A DNA stretch of 64,000 nt, from positions 1 to 64,000 of the forward strand of contig JAIRKL010000004.1 of the NCBI GenBank assembly GCA_031260145.1. The letters run 5' to 3'. Position numbers and translations under genes: made by a program. How positions within the stretch are numbered: the first letter of the stretch is position 1; every line of letters begins with the position of its first letter. This document shows positions 9,803 through 22,059 of this stretch, in pieces. Source of the stretch: Mycoplasmataceae bacterium (lineage in GTDB: Bacteria > Bacillota_I > Bacilli_A > Mycoplasmatales > Mycoplasmoidaceae). The notes under the pieces were generated by a model that was not told the origin of the DNA, made no database searches, and saw only the letters and a program-made list of their open reading frames with translations.

Positions 9803-10888
9803 CTATTCAACAATAATTAAATGAAGCACTTTTAAATTTCCACTAGCATCAAAAGCTTGAACATTCAAAGTACAAGGTTCATTAAAGGAAAGAGTTAAGG
9901 GGAATGTATTTCCACTTAATACTCAAAATAATACTTCATCTTTATTTTGTATTTTATCAGCAATAGCAATTAAATCAAAATTTATTTCAATAAATTTGCT
10001 AAAATCAGAACCAAAACTTAAATTTAATTTCTTCATTTCTTCTGTTACATTAATTTTTTCGCCAACTTTTTTAGTAATAGAGAAAGAATCAGATTTTTCT
10101 TTTTCAACAATTTTTAATGTTAAAATTACTGGATTTCCATTTGAATCAAGAATTTTAATTTCTAATAAACAAGGTTTGTTAAAAGAAAGTATCAATGATT
10201 TTTCAGGTATTTTATCATCAAACAAACCACTTATAACTCATGGTGCAACATTATCTAAAAAATCATTAATAGCACCAGCTTGATTTGTTAAACCAAGGTT
10301 ATTAGAAATAAATTCAGTAAAACTTGGGTTGAATTTAAATCCTAATTTTTGCATTTCGGCATAAACATCAATTTTTTCATTAACATGTTTAGTAATTGTT
10401 ACATTATTATTTGAAGGGTCAACAGGAGTTGGTTGTGGAATAGTTTTAGTTACATTAATTACAATATCAAAATCATGTGAAGAATGAATTTTTTGAGTAT
10501 CTCAAACATATCAATTAGGTTTACTAACTATGAATTTAGCATGAACTAGATGCGATCCTTCTTTGATATCATGTCTAACAACTATTTTTTTGTTTTTAGC
10601 ATTAAATTCACAAATATCATTTGCTTCAATTTCAAAAGTACCTTCAATGTTTGCATAAAGAGGGAATTCAAATGAAGATTCCGAACCTAGATCGATGTTT
10701 ATAATGTTTCCAGAAATCTTAACATCATTAGCAATTGCATTGTTAATTTTATTTATATCTTCATCACTAATTGAAGAAGAAGCATTACTAGCTTTTTCAC
10801 TTTTTGAACAACTTGCTAATGTTATAACTGGTGCAATAGCAGCAACAGTTGCTAATGGAAGAGTGAAAAGAACTTTTAAGTTTTTCAT
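9803..10888 (-). CDS. Lipoprotein with repeated beta-rich domains
   Basis: The 361-residue protein begins MKNLKVLFTLPLATVAAIAP followed by VITLASCSK: a lipoprotein signal with acylated Cys near residue 27. The mature part has at least two related segments of about 110 residues. Each has a VTxxMxxLxxxFxxxFxxFI helix (for example VYAEMQKLGFKFNPSFTEFI and VTEEMKKLNLSFGSDFSKFI) followed by strands such as SFNKPCLLEIKILDSNGNP and SFNEPCTLNVQAFDASGN. This points to an internal domain duplication. A TATAAT box ends 6 nt before ATG 10888; an upstream in-frame ATG (10930) is less likely. Function is unknown. Confidence 0.8.
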
Positions 10889-11082
10889 ACCTACATTATA
10901 CAAAAAAAAGAAATGAAATGGTGAAACCATTTGGGAAAAACAATGATTATTTTTTTTAAATATTTAAAAAATAAACTTTTTTATTAAGAAACCATAAAGT
11001 GGAATTCTTAGGGAATTAAAACATGTTTTAAGGAATTAGCTTGAAAAAGGTTTAAAACCTTAATTAATTAAGAAAGAAAGAT

Positions 11083-12267
11083 TTAAAGCGCTTTTTTGAT
11101 TTTTTCTGCTAATCCTTTAACTTCATTTTTATTTAAATAGCCTAATGAAATTCTTATTCCACCGTCAATTGGAGCGATATAAACCGCTTCTTTTTTAAGC
11201 TTTTGATAAATTTTAAATGAATTTTTACAAGGTATAAAAATAAAAAAACCACCTAGGTATTTACAATGAACTAATTTATTTTCTTTTGCTTCATTAAGAA
11301 AAATTTTCGCTCTTTCATTTAAGGTATCTTTATGAATTTTTAATTCATTTATATATGTGTTAAAATACAATTCATTGGAAAAAATTTTGTTAATTATTGA
11401 TATTGGTAAAGTCGGAGGGTTCGAATAAATGGCACGAGTGTATTTTAAAAGTTCGGTGGATATTTTTTTATCATTACTTATTGATTTTTTTGTTAAAATA
11501 AATAATACTCCTAATCGTAAACCATATATTGAGAATGTTTTTGAGCAAGAATAAGAAAGAAAAATATTAATATTTTTGTTAAAATTCAAAATTTGTTTAA
11601 AAAAGATTTCAGATGTCCAAGAAAATTCAATATATGCGGTATCTAAAATTAAATTAATTTTTTTATTTACAAAACCATTTAAAATTTCGACAATTTTTTT
11701 TCAATCATTTTTATCCATTGTGTAGCCAGTTGGGTTATGACAAGGATCATTAAAAATGATATTAATAGCTCCATATTTTTCAAATATTTTATTAATTGTT
11801 CTTTTAAAAGAAACATCATTAAATGTGTACTTATTAGAAAGAAAAGAATAAGAAAAGTATTTTTGTCCCACAACTTGTGCTGCTTTCTCATACATAGGCC
11901 ATGTTAAATCAGAATTCAATACTGGTATTTTATTATTCATTGAAAGTGAAATAAAAAGTGCAGTAGAAGTTCCCGGAGTGATTGCAACTGACATGCTAAA
12001 TTTTTTTTCATATTTTGGCAACACTTTGCCAAAAACCCAATGCTTCATATGAGAAATAAAAGTTTCGCTTTGAATAGCAGAATTGTATTGATATATTTCA
12101 GAATCAAAAAGTTCCTTATTAATTTTATTAACTATATCAAAAACTCACAATTTTCCTTCTTCATCTTTCAAAGCTCCAAGTACTGCGTCAATTGTTTCTT
12201 TATTAGTTTTTTTTGCTTCTGAAGCTTCATTGAAAGCTAGTGCTAAATAATCATTACTTTTTTTCAT
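11083..12267 (-). CDS. PLP-dependent class I/II aminotransferase
   Basis: The 394-residue protein is a fold-type I aminotransferase. Visible landmarks are NDPCHNPTGYT near residue 178 (PLP-contacting Asn), LILDTAYIEFS (Asp and Tyr that hold the cofactor) and SYSCSKTFSIYGLRLG, where Lys at about 243 forms the Schiff base and the Arg is the conserved phosphate contact. The C-terminus carries GGIRISLGYL, the substrate-carboxylate Arg. It resembles aspartate or aromatic aminotransferases of the AspC/TyrB group; substrate cannot be told from sequence. It stands alone and starts at ATG 12267. Mollicutes keep few amino-acid enzymes, so the gene is notable. Trp codons include TGA. Confidence 0.88.
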
Positions 12268-12310
12268 TAATATTTAATTAAATAATTTTTAAAAAATTAT
12301 ATTTTAAAAA

Positions 12311-13336
12311 TTAATGCAATTCCATTTGTTGTTGTAAAATTACAGAATCATCTTGTGAATCTTCTTCATGATGCTTTTTTTTTGAAGAAAGAAAAGGGTT
12401 GTGTTTTGATTTATGTTGTTTTTTATAAGCAAATTTTATTTTTTTTTCTTGTTCTTTAAGACGTTTATTTCTCTCTTTATCAAATCATTTTTCGAGTCTT
12501 TGTTGTTTTTTTTTCTCTTTTGCTTCTTCTTTTGCATTTTTACCTTTTTGTGTTTGCAATATTTCTTGCATACTTTGTACTATGATAAATGCATGATTTT
12601 TTGATAAAGTATTTTTTCTCGCTCTTTCTTTGATAACTTTGTTTGCTTTTTTAATTTGTTTAATAATTTTATCCAAATCTTGTTCTTCATTATTATTTTG
12701 AGTATTAGAGGTTTTTTCAGTTTCATTTTTGTTCAATATAAAAATATTAGTTTTTTGATTTTTAATTGTTTTTTTTGATTTTAATTTTAAATTTTTGTTT
12801 TTATTTTTTGAAACACTTTCATTTATTTCATCATCTTTAACAATTAATCCTATTGAATCATAGAACATTTTAATACTAAGAAGTTTAGTAGTAGTCTCAA
12901 CTTTCTGTTGTTCATTTTTTTTTGAATCTTCAATCATTTTTTCAACATTTTTAAAGGATTTTTCTAAAAGTTTTAATAAATATGCCCACTCATATTCTTT
13001 TTTTATTCTTTCTTTTAAATTGTTATCTACATTTTTTTGTTTATTTTTCACAACATTATAAAATTTAAGTAAGAATAATTTAATATTAGAATATGAAAAA
13101 TTAAGATACCCTTTATTAGAATCCTGATGAAATAATTCATTTAATAGTAACATGCTTTTTACAGCTTCCTCATTTATTTGTCCAATATTGGAAAATATTG
13201 AATCTATTAATTTAAGAGTTTTTTTTTCAATTTTTTGTATTTTTTCTTTATCATTGCCTAATTCTTTATTTTGTTTAATTAAATTAGATTTAAATAGTTC
13301 TCATATTTTTCGTGAGAATTGTTTGGAATTGTTCAT
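12311..13336 (-). CDS. Hypothetical Lys/Glu-rich protein with predicted coiled coil
   Basis: The 341-residue protein has no signal peptide or membrane helix. Residues 1-130 are predicted mostly helical (NLIKQNKELGNDKEKIQKIE). The rest is very rich in Lys, Glu, Asn and Gln, with KNKNKNLKLKSKKTIKNQK in the middle, a helix QDLDKIIKQIKKANKVIKER, and KKHHEEDSQDDSVILQQQ near the end. A TATAAT box lies 20 nt before the ATG at 13336. It is divergent from the helicase-nuclease gene at 13501, 164 bp apart. I recognise no family. A nucleic-acid-binding role is possible from charge only. Confidence 0.65.
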
Positions 13337-13480
13337 TTTCTTGGTTGTTCATCAGGATTATAAAAACATCTAATAATTAATAACTTAATTGATAATAGTG
13401 AAAAGATTGAACATTTTCGAAAATATTAAAAATGATTGAAAAATTAGTAAATTAGACAAAAGGATATTAAAAATCAAAAA

Positions 13481-13507
13481 TATAATTTCCATAATTTATT
13501 ATGGAAA
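13481..13507 (+). promoter_or_regulatory. -10 box and inverted repeat over the start of the helicase gene
   Basis: TATAAT (13481-13486) lies 14 nt before the ATG. TTTCCATAA (13486-13494) and TTATGGAAA (13499-13507) form a perfect 9-bp inverted repeat with a TTTA loop, with the start codon inside the right arm. It could be an operator or an RNA hairpin masking initiation. Confidence 0.5.
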
Positions 13508-16500
13508 AAAACAATGAAAAAGATTTAGTTAAAAAACCAGATTTAGCTATATATATAGGAAATAATGAAACCGATATAGAAACGGAACAAATAGTTTTAA
13601 ATGAGAAGAGAAAACATATCAAAATTCTTGCTTGTGCTGGAAGTGGAAAAACATATTTAATGGTAAGTAAAGTTATTGAACTTATTAAAAATAATAAAAA
13701 TAATCTTAATTCCATTGCAGTCATGACATTCACTGAATTAGCTGCGAAAGATTTAAAAAAAGAAATTTATTGCAGAACTGTTGAAAATAAAATATTTAAG
13801 AGTAAGAATGAAACTTTTCAAAAATTGCAAAAAATATTTATAGGTACAATACATTCTTTCTGTTTAAATGTAATCAAACAAATAAAAAGTGAAGCAATAA
13901 ATTTTAATGAAATGAAAGTACTTAATGAAAGCCAGGTAAAGTTACTTATTTATCGTTTTTACAAAGAACTTAATTTTAATAAGGTTTTGCCTTTTACAAG
14001 AAAAATAAATAAGGGTTTTGATGTTAATTCAATAACAATACCTGATTATTTAAAATTAGTTTACAAAGCTTGTGAAGAAGATATTTATTTGCCAAAATAC
14101 AATACTTCTTCAAAAATGCCAGAAAGTATTAAAAATTTGTATGAAAAATTTAATGCCTTCTTATTAAAAAGAAAAAATCTAACTTTTAGTTTGATATTAA
14201 AAAATTTTATTGATTCTTTCAAAAAATTCAAAGAACAAATGAAAGAATTGATTAAAGATATCAAATATATGATTATTGATGAATATCAAGATGTGAATGC
14301 TATTCAAGAAAAAATTACTCAAATCTTTATTGAAAATAATACTTTTTTATATATTGTCGGAGATGATGATCAAGCAATATATCAATTCAGAGGGGGAAAT
14401 GAAAAATATTTAAACGATTTTGAAGAAAATATTAAATTATTAAAAGTAAAAAATGGCGTTTTAAGTCTTAAAAAGATAAATACTAGAAGATGCAGCACTG
14501 GAATAGTTTACTTAGCTGATAAAATAGTTGGAAATATGATTTTAGGAAAAAGATGTGAAAAAGTATTTAAAACAATATCGAAGTACTCTTTTGAAGAAAA
14601 TGACTTAACAAAAAGAATTTATGAAACCAAGGAAGAGGAAATAAAAAGCATTATTGATTTAATAAAGAAATATCATGAATTAGGAGTTGAATATGAGCAT
14701 ATTGCGGTAATAACAAGAAGAAATGTAAATATCGATGATTTTTGCTATGCTTTTTTGCAAAATAATATACCTTACAAAAGAAATGAAAATGGGGGGATTT
14801 TTTGCTATGATAAATTTGAAAAAGAAGAATATTTAGCATTTATTTTTTTATTATTAAATAAGCCTGAAAGTATCAAAAAAAATGATAATTCATTCAGTGT
14901 TAATTATTTAAAAAATAAAAATAAAATAATTGGAAATAAATATATGACATCGGAAATGTTTGATTTTATTGAAAATGAATATTGTAAATTTGAAAATGCA
15001 GAAATTGATGTTGAAAAGATAATTCTGTGAAATAGAAAATTTTTAAATAAGTTTTTGTATAAAAATGTTTTAATCCCTCATTTAGAAGAATATGTTTTAA
15101 GTTTAGAAAAAAGGAATATTAAATACTCAGATATTATTTCTTTATATTTAAAAGATGAAAAAATTCCGTTTGTTCTTAAATATAAAGGAAAATACCCATT
15201 AGCTTTTTCATTATACAAAATTCTTCTTCAAATTAATGATTTTGATAAAAAATATCATCAATTAGCTGCAAATGATTTACTTTTTTATTTGTTTGGAAAA
15301 AATGATAAAGAAAAAAACGAGGATATTGTTGGATTATTAAATGAGTTTCAACAAGCTATTGTGGATTTCAATGTAAATAATATCAATAGGAATACCACCT
15401 TTACTTGCTTTTTAAAGAAGCTCATCAAAATAATTAATCCTATTGAAATAAAGGATGAAATCATTTATGAGGAATTTTTACTTAACATTGAACAAATTAT
15501 GAAAATTGTCAAAGAATATGAAGAAATATATTTTGATGTTGGTTGAATACAAAAAGTGAGGGATTTTTATGAATTCCTAAATTCTTGCAATGATACATAT
15601 AGTTATTTATTTTCAAAATGTGAAAATAAGGATGGCGAAGTAAGTATCCTTACGGCACATGGAAGCAAAGGATTAAGTTTTTTTATAACCTTTATTCCTT
15701 TTTTAAATAATGATATTTTCCCAAGTAAAACAGCAAAAAGTGAGGAAGAAGAAAAATTCAATGATATCAATAAAGATGAAAAAGAACTTAAAGAAAATAG
15801 AGAGAATGATGAATTTCACTTTAAAAGTTTTTTTGATAAACTTTTTTTACAAGAAAAAGACTTTCATCCAATTGATCCAGAGGTTAAATTATTTTATATT
15901 GCAATAACAAGATCAAGAAAATATATTCATTTTTCATGTAATAATGAAAACAAACCTTCTTATTTCTTTGAATTTTTATATAAAGAATCTTTAATAAATG
16001 ATTCCTTACCTACTTTTTCAAATTCAATTTATTCAGAAATGAAAGAATATATAAGTTTAAAAGAAGACATTGAATTTTCTCATACAAGTCTTGAACAATA
16101 TGATTTTTGTCCACAAAGTTATTACTTTTCACACATTTGCAAATCTTTCGAGAAAAAAGAAAATGAGATAAATGAAGTTTTAACAAATGTCTTTGCAAAC
16201 AGAGGAGTGTTGTTTCATGAATTTATGGAAATATTTGCCAAACCACGTGATTATTCAGTTAATTTCAAGTTACATGTAAAAAAAATAGTTAATGACTTAT
16301 TTGAAGTAAGAAATATTAAATGTAAAGATATTGTTAGTAAAAAGGAAGATATTATAAATAAAATTTTAAGATATGAACAAATTTTTTTTACAAAAGAAAT
16401 TGTTGAACACACAGAATGCGAGAAAAAGTTTGAATGATATTTAGAAAATGATGAAGGAAATAATATAGTTTTCAAAGGTTCAATTGATAATTTATATGTT

Positions 16501-16863
16501 GATGATGAAAAAGTAATAATAACAGATTATAAAACTTCAAATTGGGATGTTGAGGACTCAAAGATTAAAAGACAATTGATTAGATATGCACTTGCATATG
16601 TTAATACAATTTCCGTAATTGATGTTTTGAAAATAAAACTTGTTGCTATAAATTTAGATACAAATAAAAAAATTGAATATGGATATAAAACTGAAAATTT
16701 AATTTCTTTACAAGAATTTGAAAAAGAAAAAAAGCACTTAAAGGATGTTGCAAAAGAACTAAATAAAAATATTAGTGAAAAAAGTTTCAATACTTGTTTG
16801 TTTAATTGCAACAAGTGTTCTTTTTATCATTTGTGTAATAAAAGGAAGGAAAATAAAAAATAA
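13501..16863 (+). CDS. UvrD/AddA-type helicase fused to RecB-type Fe-S nuclease
   Basis: The 1120-residue protein needs three or more TGA Trp codons. Superfamily 1 helicase motifs: Walker A ACAGSGKT (44-51), motif Ia VMTFTELAAKDLK, Walker B IIDEYQDVN (258-266), motif III GDDDQAIYQFRGG (from 287), and LTAHGSKGLSF (from 717). A PD-(D/E)XK nuclease follows: LEQYDFCPQSYYF (Cys 870), RGVLFHEFME (metal His), GSIDNLYVDDEK, TDYKTS (from 1009) and QLIRYALAY. Cys 1099/1103, 1106 and 1112 (CxxCx5C) with Cys 870 match the AddB/Cas4 iron-sulfur staple. All active-site residues appear present. The likely role is DNA-end processing in recombination or defence. A second nuclease gene follows at 16875. Confidence 0.88.
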
Positions 16864-16874
16864 TTATTGTGGAA

Positions 16875-17906
16875 ATGGATAAGAAAAAATATAAAAAAGA
16901 TTTTAAAACAATCAAAGAATGTATTAAAACAAGTTCTTTACCAAATACAATAAGTTTGAAGAATGAATATTTAAATAGCATTTATGATATTAAAGAAGGA
17001 CTAACAATTAGGCAAAAATGTATTACTGGTTCATATTTCTACAAAATTATTAAAGAAAATAATGAAAGTGAACAATTTTCAATATGAAGCAAAATAGTAT
17101 TTGGAAATTTATTACCTGAAACTAAGACATCAAATTCAATAACTGGACAAATTTATGAAGAATTAATTATTAAAAATAAATATGGTAATGATTTAGAATT
17201 ACAAAAAAAAGTTACTGATAAAGAAGGATATTTTAAAGGTGATATTGATGCTTATAAAAAAAATAAGTTGATTGAGATAAAAACAGTTTCATTAGATAGA
17301 CTATTTTATATTGAAGAAAATGATTGGAAAAAAGAAATCTTCTTCAACCCTTTTGATAATTTACCAGTTATCAAGAAAAAAGAAGGAAAATACAATGATT
17401 TATTTGATGTCAAACAAAACACTAAAACAAATGAAAGAAAAATAAGACTACTTTACAAATATGAAAAGGGAATGAAAAGAAGAAATATTAATGAGATAAT
17501 TGAATATATTTTTACAGAAGTCGAAGAAAAACATTTTTATAAAGTGGAAAAGATTATCGAAAACATTTATCAAGTTCTTTTTTATTTATATATTTTAGAG
17601 CAAAATAATGAAAAAGCAGGTGCAGAAATTTGTTATATTTTTTTGCCAAAAGATTTATATATTAATGATGAGAAAAACAAAAATATATATATTGAAAAAT
17701 TCAATAGAACTTTTGATAAATTAAGATGTGAAACTATACATTTTTCTTATGAAGAAATAAAGGATAATAAATATTTAAGATTTGGTGAATGTTTACAAAT
17801 AGCTAGGGAATGAGTTGAGAAACATATAAGAACTGGACAAAGCCCTAAAATGACATTAGATGATAAAGTTTTTATGGAAAAGATTATTTCTGAAATAAAA
17901 AAATAA
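16875..17906 (+). CDS. PD-(D/E)XK-type nuclease, partner of the helicase-nuclease
   Basis: The 343-residue protein (from ATG 16875; GTG 16869 also possible) follows the helicase-nuclease by a few bases and is probably cotranscribed. The candidate active site is GDIDAYKKNKLIEIKTVS (about residues 121-138): Asp of GDID and EIK form the D...ExK core. A conserved Glu lies upstream in TGQIYEELIIKNKYG, and a QVLFYLYILE helix (about residue 233) resembles the QxxxY motif. It contains no Fe-S Cys cluster. The family is not one I can name. An AddAB-like division of labour is suggested by the order but not shown. Confidence 0.6.
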
Positions 17907-18134
17907 ATATTCAAGTATTTCTGATTCGAATTTTATTTAATCAATAAAAAATTATTCAAATAACATAGCTCATTTTAGTGCTATTTTATTTATTTCAGCA
18001 ATTATTTTTATGAGTTAAAAATTTTAACTTAATAATTATGAATTTTGAAAAAAGTTGTATCTCTTTTTAAGGACACTATTATCTTATTCAAATACAGTTG
18101 GATATAGTTTTATTGATTTAGATTTTTCGAAAAT

Positions 18135-18140
18135 TATAAT
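18135..18140 (+). promoter_or_regulatory. -10 box of the giant membrane protein gene
   Basis: TATAAT ends 8 nt before ATG 18149 and supports that start. Confidence 0.55.
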
Positions 18141-18148
18141 TATTTATA

Positions 18149-21100
18149 ATGCTTCCGGAGTTTAATTTACCTATTAATGGTTTAGATTTTTTACCGGATT
18201 TTGTTCCAATAATAATATTCTTTTTAATCCTTTTTATTTCAGCATTTTCTTCATTGACTTATAACTGAAAACGTTCTATTTTTATTGCTTCTTGACTTTT
18301 TAGTTCTTATGCTTTAACAGTTTTAATTACTTTACTTGCTCCTAATATTTTGGTTGATATCGTGAAACCATTGGTACAAAGTTTTTTAACTGGAAATGAA
18401 ATGATAAGTGTTGAAGTTACAAATAGACAAATTCAAGATTTATATTTTTTATTTATTCCTATTTTATACTTTATTCTTTTCTTATTAATTTTATTAATAC
18501 TTACACCAGTACTTTTTATTTTGATGCAAGTTTTTTCAAAATGAATTAATCCAAAAAAACAAGAGTCATACATTAAAATAGAACAAGGAAGATATCAAAG
18601 AATTACAAAAAAAAATAAAACCTTAGGAGGAGGAACAAGAATTATTTCTTTTGGATTAATTTTAGCAGGAAGTTTCCCGCTAGCTGTTGCAAGTTTTGAT
18701 TTTTTTTCCATTGCATCAGAAAAAACAAAAAATACAGGAATTGCAAAATTCTCATCTCAAATAGAAAAAACACATGATTTTTTAAATCATACTCTTGATA
18801 ATGGAACAAAAAACCATGATTTATTTGATAGTTTAATAAAATCTTTTAGTTCAAATAACAAGGAGGACTATATAACTATTACTGGAAAAAATGAAGGTAA
18901 GTACACAACAGAAACCAATTCTTTAACACCGATTAATAGCTTTGTTAGTTTGTTCACAAAATTATTTTCAAATATTTCAATACCAAGTGATTTTGCAACA
19001 CCAATGAAAGCAATTGAACAAATTTGATGAGGAACAGAAGAACATCCTATTGGTATAAGTGATGCCATTCACAATGCACAAATATCTATTGCACAAATGA
19101 ATGGTTATGATTATGATGTTTCAAATGATACTATTTCACAGCAAAAAAATAATCAAAGAACTGATCATTCTACTCTTATATCTAAAATATTTTCAAATGT
19201 TCAACTTTTAGATTTAGTTGCTAGTATTATTGAAGGAGCAAAAATGTCTATCGGTAGCATTAACCCTAATTTTATTATTGCTTATGTTTACCTTGTTCTT
19301 TTAGCAACAGGAAAATTACAAAGCACTAAAAATCTCACCGTTTCTGGGGAATCGCAATGAAATACATTGATTAAAAGTTACCAAGATATGAAAATTTTAA
19401 AAATTAAAAAGAATGCTTTATTAGGAGAAATGGAAATAACCTTGTATGATCTTTTTTGTATTTTCAACCCACTTACTGATATTAATTTTCTAACTTCTGG
19501 TGATAGTGCTTTTTCACAAATAAATATGCAAACACTTTTAGAAAAAAAAAATTACGGTTACTTTGTTCCAAAAGTAGGTTCACTAATTTGGGAATTAAGT
19601 ATATTGAATGATCAAAATAAATTATTTTTATTTGATAATCAAAGTGTTTTTAACAGTAATGGACACAAAATAGAAACTCATCCTCTTTTAAAATTTTCAC
19701 AAGAAAAAATTAGCTTAGGTTTGTCAAGTATTGAAGGGATTGAAATTGATGTTCCAGATGAAATACAACTTAATTTACAAATTGGAAGTAAAAATGAAAA
19801 TGAGCCTTTAATTGATTTATCACTTGATACTTCAAAAGAACAAAAACTAGAACAAATTAATAAACAAGATAAATTATGCAAGCTAGTCAACAATAAAACA
19901 AACAAAAAAAGTTTTGTTAGAAATGATAATAGTTCAAAAACATTCAACATAGTTGTTCCAATGATTTTTTTAAATAAAGGAGACCAAGAAAAAATTTCTG
20001 AAAAGGCAGATATTATGAGTGTAACCTTTGAAAATGGTTCTCCTATCTCTCCTATTGTTGGAATTGTTAATGAAGAATTAATTAGTGGAAAAGAAACAGA
20101 ATTAACAGCAACTCTACCATTTAATTTTAGTTACAATGAAAATGAATGAAAAATCACATGTGATAGTTTTAATACAAATGATGATGGAATTAATTTAGAA
20201 GTAACAAAAAAAGATGGAACTTCTGAAAGTAATTCAGTTTCTTTTGTCCTTAAATTTGAACAAACTGGTACTAATGCTTTTGGAACTAGTTCTCCAATAA
20301 AACCGAAAAGAAGTATTTGCGGAACCTATGTTATCAATATCGAATATTCAGCAAGCGATTGTATTTATAAAACATCAGTTGTTAACCCGATTAATATTGT
20401 TTCTGCGAATATTATTTCCCCTCAAACAACATGTGAAAGTTGTGAAAATGTTTCAGATGGTTTACCACTTATTGGCTTTACTTCTCAGAACCTAGATGCA
20501 TTGAAAAATATTGATTCAAGTAGCATGAAGAAAATGCAAATTGTTCAAGATGGAGATTCTACGACTTATACGCCTTATTGGCTTTTAAATACAAATGAAG
20601 TTAATACTAATCCTATTCCTTTTTCTAACAAAAAACCAATAATAAGTGGGAAAGATGTAACTGATACAAATATTACAATGATTGAAAATAATTATTTTCA
20701 GTTGGATGAAGATTCAAAAACTGTTATTGTTAAAGAAACACCAAATTGAACTTCAGAAAGCAAAAATGGAATGTATTGAATAAATATTGCTTACACTGGA
20801 ACAGAAGGAAATTTGAAAAATACTCACAATGACTATTTTGGTTTATATGGGGATTTTTCTAAAGATACTACCTTATATATTCCTGAAATTTATGAAAAGA
20901 CAAATGAAGAAAACTGAACAAAAATAGAATTGTTAAATTTAACAAAGGATATTGCTATTCCCGAAAAGACTTATAAAGTAATTATTAAAAAACAAACTCA
21001 AACTGGTCAAAGTATGAATTTAATGGATTTAAGAACTTCAGAAGATGAAGAAAATGTTAATGTAAGTGACTTTAATAATTCTTCTCTTCCGGAAGGTATT

Positions 21101-21832
21101 AGTATAACAAAAGATTCAAATGATAACAATTGGTATCTTTCTGGAACTCCAACTGATGAAGAAAAAGGAACATATAAAATAATCCCAAGTATTTCAGAGA
21201 TTTCAAATGATACTGGAACTATTTTTCCTTTTATCATTACTGATATTGAGAATATCAAAATAACTGGTATTGATAAAATTTTCACTTACTTAGGAGATAA
21301 TTCTTCAAAAGAAGAAGAAATAAAATTTTATCTTGGAAATGCCCAGATTTTTCCAGAAATTACTAATATTAGCTCTTCAAATCTTGAAAATGTTACTTTT
21401 GAAAAAAATGAAAGTGTTTATAAAATGAAATTCAATGTTCAAGAAATGACTAAAAAATTATTAAGTAAAATAAACAAACAAAATATTTTAAAAGATACAC
21501 AAGATGACAAGCAAGAAAGAGGTTCATTTACAATTGATGTAAAATATAAAAATGATAACAATGGTGTTTTATACATTGGTTCAATTACACAAGAATATAT
21601 TATTTATAAAGACGAAAATGAATACAAGAAACATCAAGAATATGAAGCACCATTATTCTTCAATAGCGATAAGTCATTTATTAAATTAGAAAATCGAGAA
21701 GAAGGGAATAATATAAGAGACATTATTGGTATGGCTTTTTCAAATCTTTTCGAGCCTAATGATTCAAATAAATCCACTTATGCTGAATTAGCTGGAATAT
21801 TAGTTGATTTATTATTTTTTAATTTCATATAA
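18149..21832 (+). CDS. Giant membrane-anchored protein with Ig-like domain
   Basis: The 1227-residue protein needs at least seven TGA Trp codons. Four hydrophobic helices lie near residues 18-37, 43-66, 98-125 and 165-185 (GLILAGSFPLAVASF). The rest, over 1000 residues, is hydrophilic and strand-rich. Around 981-1015 it shows LPEGISITKDSNDNNWYLSG then TPTDEEKGTYKI, the pattern of the He_PIG putative Ig domain (LPxGL...SGTPT..GTY). Cys residues cluster at SICGTY, SDCIYK and TTCESC. It ends LVDLLFFNFI. An adhesin-like role is inferred only from this layout. A frame with a strong membrane helix follows at 21827 and may be its detached C-terminus. Confidence 0.75.
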
Positions 21833-22059
21833 AATTTTTCTTATCACGAATATTTATCTTAACACTATTTTTGATATTTCTTGTCATTTTTTTATTCCAA
21901 CATCATATTTTTTGATCATGAAAAGTGAAAAGGCTACTATGAAAAAAGTGAATTTTAGAATGACTTAAATCGAAGATAATAATTAGAATAATTATTAAAT
22001 ATATAAAAGAAAATACTCTTCAAACCAAAATAGAAAAATATGCTATAATATTGATAGAA
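21827..22059 (+). pseudogene. Orphan frame with membrane helix and basic tail, possible detached C-terminus of the giant protein
   Basis: After an in-frame TAA at about 21821, a frame reads IKFFLSRIFILTLFLIFLVI, FLFQHHIFWSW and a basic tail (KVKRLLWKKWILEWLKSK). There is no ATG before the SWIB gene, whose ATG (22060) is in the same frame. A hydrophobic helix followed by a basic tail is what a C-terminal membrane anchor of an extracellular protein looks like. One extra base near 21823 would fuse it to the giant protein. Alternatives are an ATA-initiated small membrane protein or a membrane-anchored long form of the SWIB protein. Confidence 0.4.

Noticed and set aside
13337-13352. Alternative start (ATG 13352) for the Lys-rich protein, closer to TATAAT.
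   Set aside because: It is in a different frame and yields only about 20 residues; at most it is a short upstream frame.
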